A stretch of 64,000 nt of DNA, taken from NCBI GenBank assembly GCA_017163975.1, contig JAFFSR010000280.1:2418001-2482000 (forward strand), given 5' to 3'. Origin of the DNA: Anastatus disparis (lineage: Eukaryota > Arthropoda > Insecta > Hymenoptera > Eupelmidae). Below the pieces are notes generated by a model, which saw only the letters and a program-made list of their open reading frames with translations, made no database searches and was not told where the DNA came from. The position numbers were made by a program, and so were the translations under genes. Below, piece after piece: positions 63,850 through 64,000 of this stretch; the stretch's first letter is position 1; each line of letters opens with the position of its first letter.

Positions 63850-64000
63850 GTAAGTACCATAAATACGAATGTTTAAATATTTTATTGGTTGTTTTATTTT
63901 TTTATAATAAAACAAGTTGGTTTTAAAATTATAGAATTAAAAACAAAATAAAATAAATTATCCAAATATTATTTACAATAAATAAGAAATGAAATTATTA
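63850..64000 (+). other. Probable intron of the MED12-like copy
   Basis: AT-rich sequence after the GTAAGT donor at 63850; the next exon would lie beyond the window. Confidence 0.45.

Overview
The window is AT-rich nuclear DNA of an arthropod, most likely an insect and plausibly a hymenopteran. The evidence is an insect-type odorant receptor with short exons and canonical GT-AG introns, a stretch clearly matching animal MED12, and a dense mix of Class I and Class II transposons. There are no prokaryotic operons, CRISPR arrays or ribosomal RNA genes. All splice models were built by hand from the sequence, and all repeat boundaries were judged by eye.

Host-like genes are few and small: the first exon of an unrecognised gene (249-551, minus); a complete three-exon, 171-residue single-pass membrane protein (13662-15144, minus); an unknown terminal exon (11786-12093, minus); an odorant receptor whose first four exons join in frame but whose last exon was not found (19894-22440, minus); the last two exons of a possibly OB-fold gene (25714-26131, minus); a two-exon cysteine-rich gene behind a good TATA box (51380-52011, plus); and a MED12 (kohtalo) fragment with stop codons at the right edge (63119-63849, plus).

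Most of the rest is mobile DNA. From the left: a Crypton-type tyrosine recombinase remnant (2395-2914); a DIRS-type retrotransposon with inverted terminal repeats and an internal complementary region (3183-8969), itself broken by a satellite-filled foldback insert and a short retroposon; an RS-rich degenerate reading frame; a tRNA-derived SINE; several long palindromic elements with TA target sites; a small inverted-repeat element split by a solo LTR; a CR1/L2-like LINE (26449-29700); a nearly full-length jockey-like LINE with a 12-bp target duplication and 29-base tail (35648-40028); a second copy of that LINE fused to a partial LTR (55341-57625); a degraded third LINE (49294-50570); and transposon-linked reading frames around 44-49 kb.

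Two structures stand out. The first is a 5.36-kb foldback element (57674-63028) with hAT-like CAGCG ends, an 8-bp target duplication CTCAGAAC, arms near 1.59 kb and a ~340-bp repeat array at its core; it sits beside the MED12 pseudogene. The second is a set of at least five short elements flanked by TTAA, from several terminal-repeat families, which suggests a piggyBac-like mobilising activity in this genome. Many insertions are nested, so a relative order can be read: the solo LTR is younger than its inverted-repeat host, the TTAA element is younger than the giant foldback, and the retroposon and satellite inserts are younger than the DIRS element.
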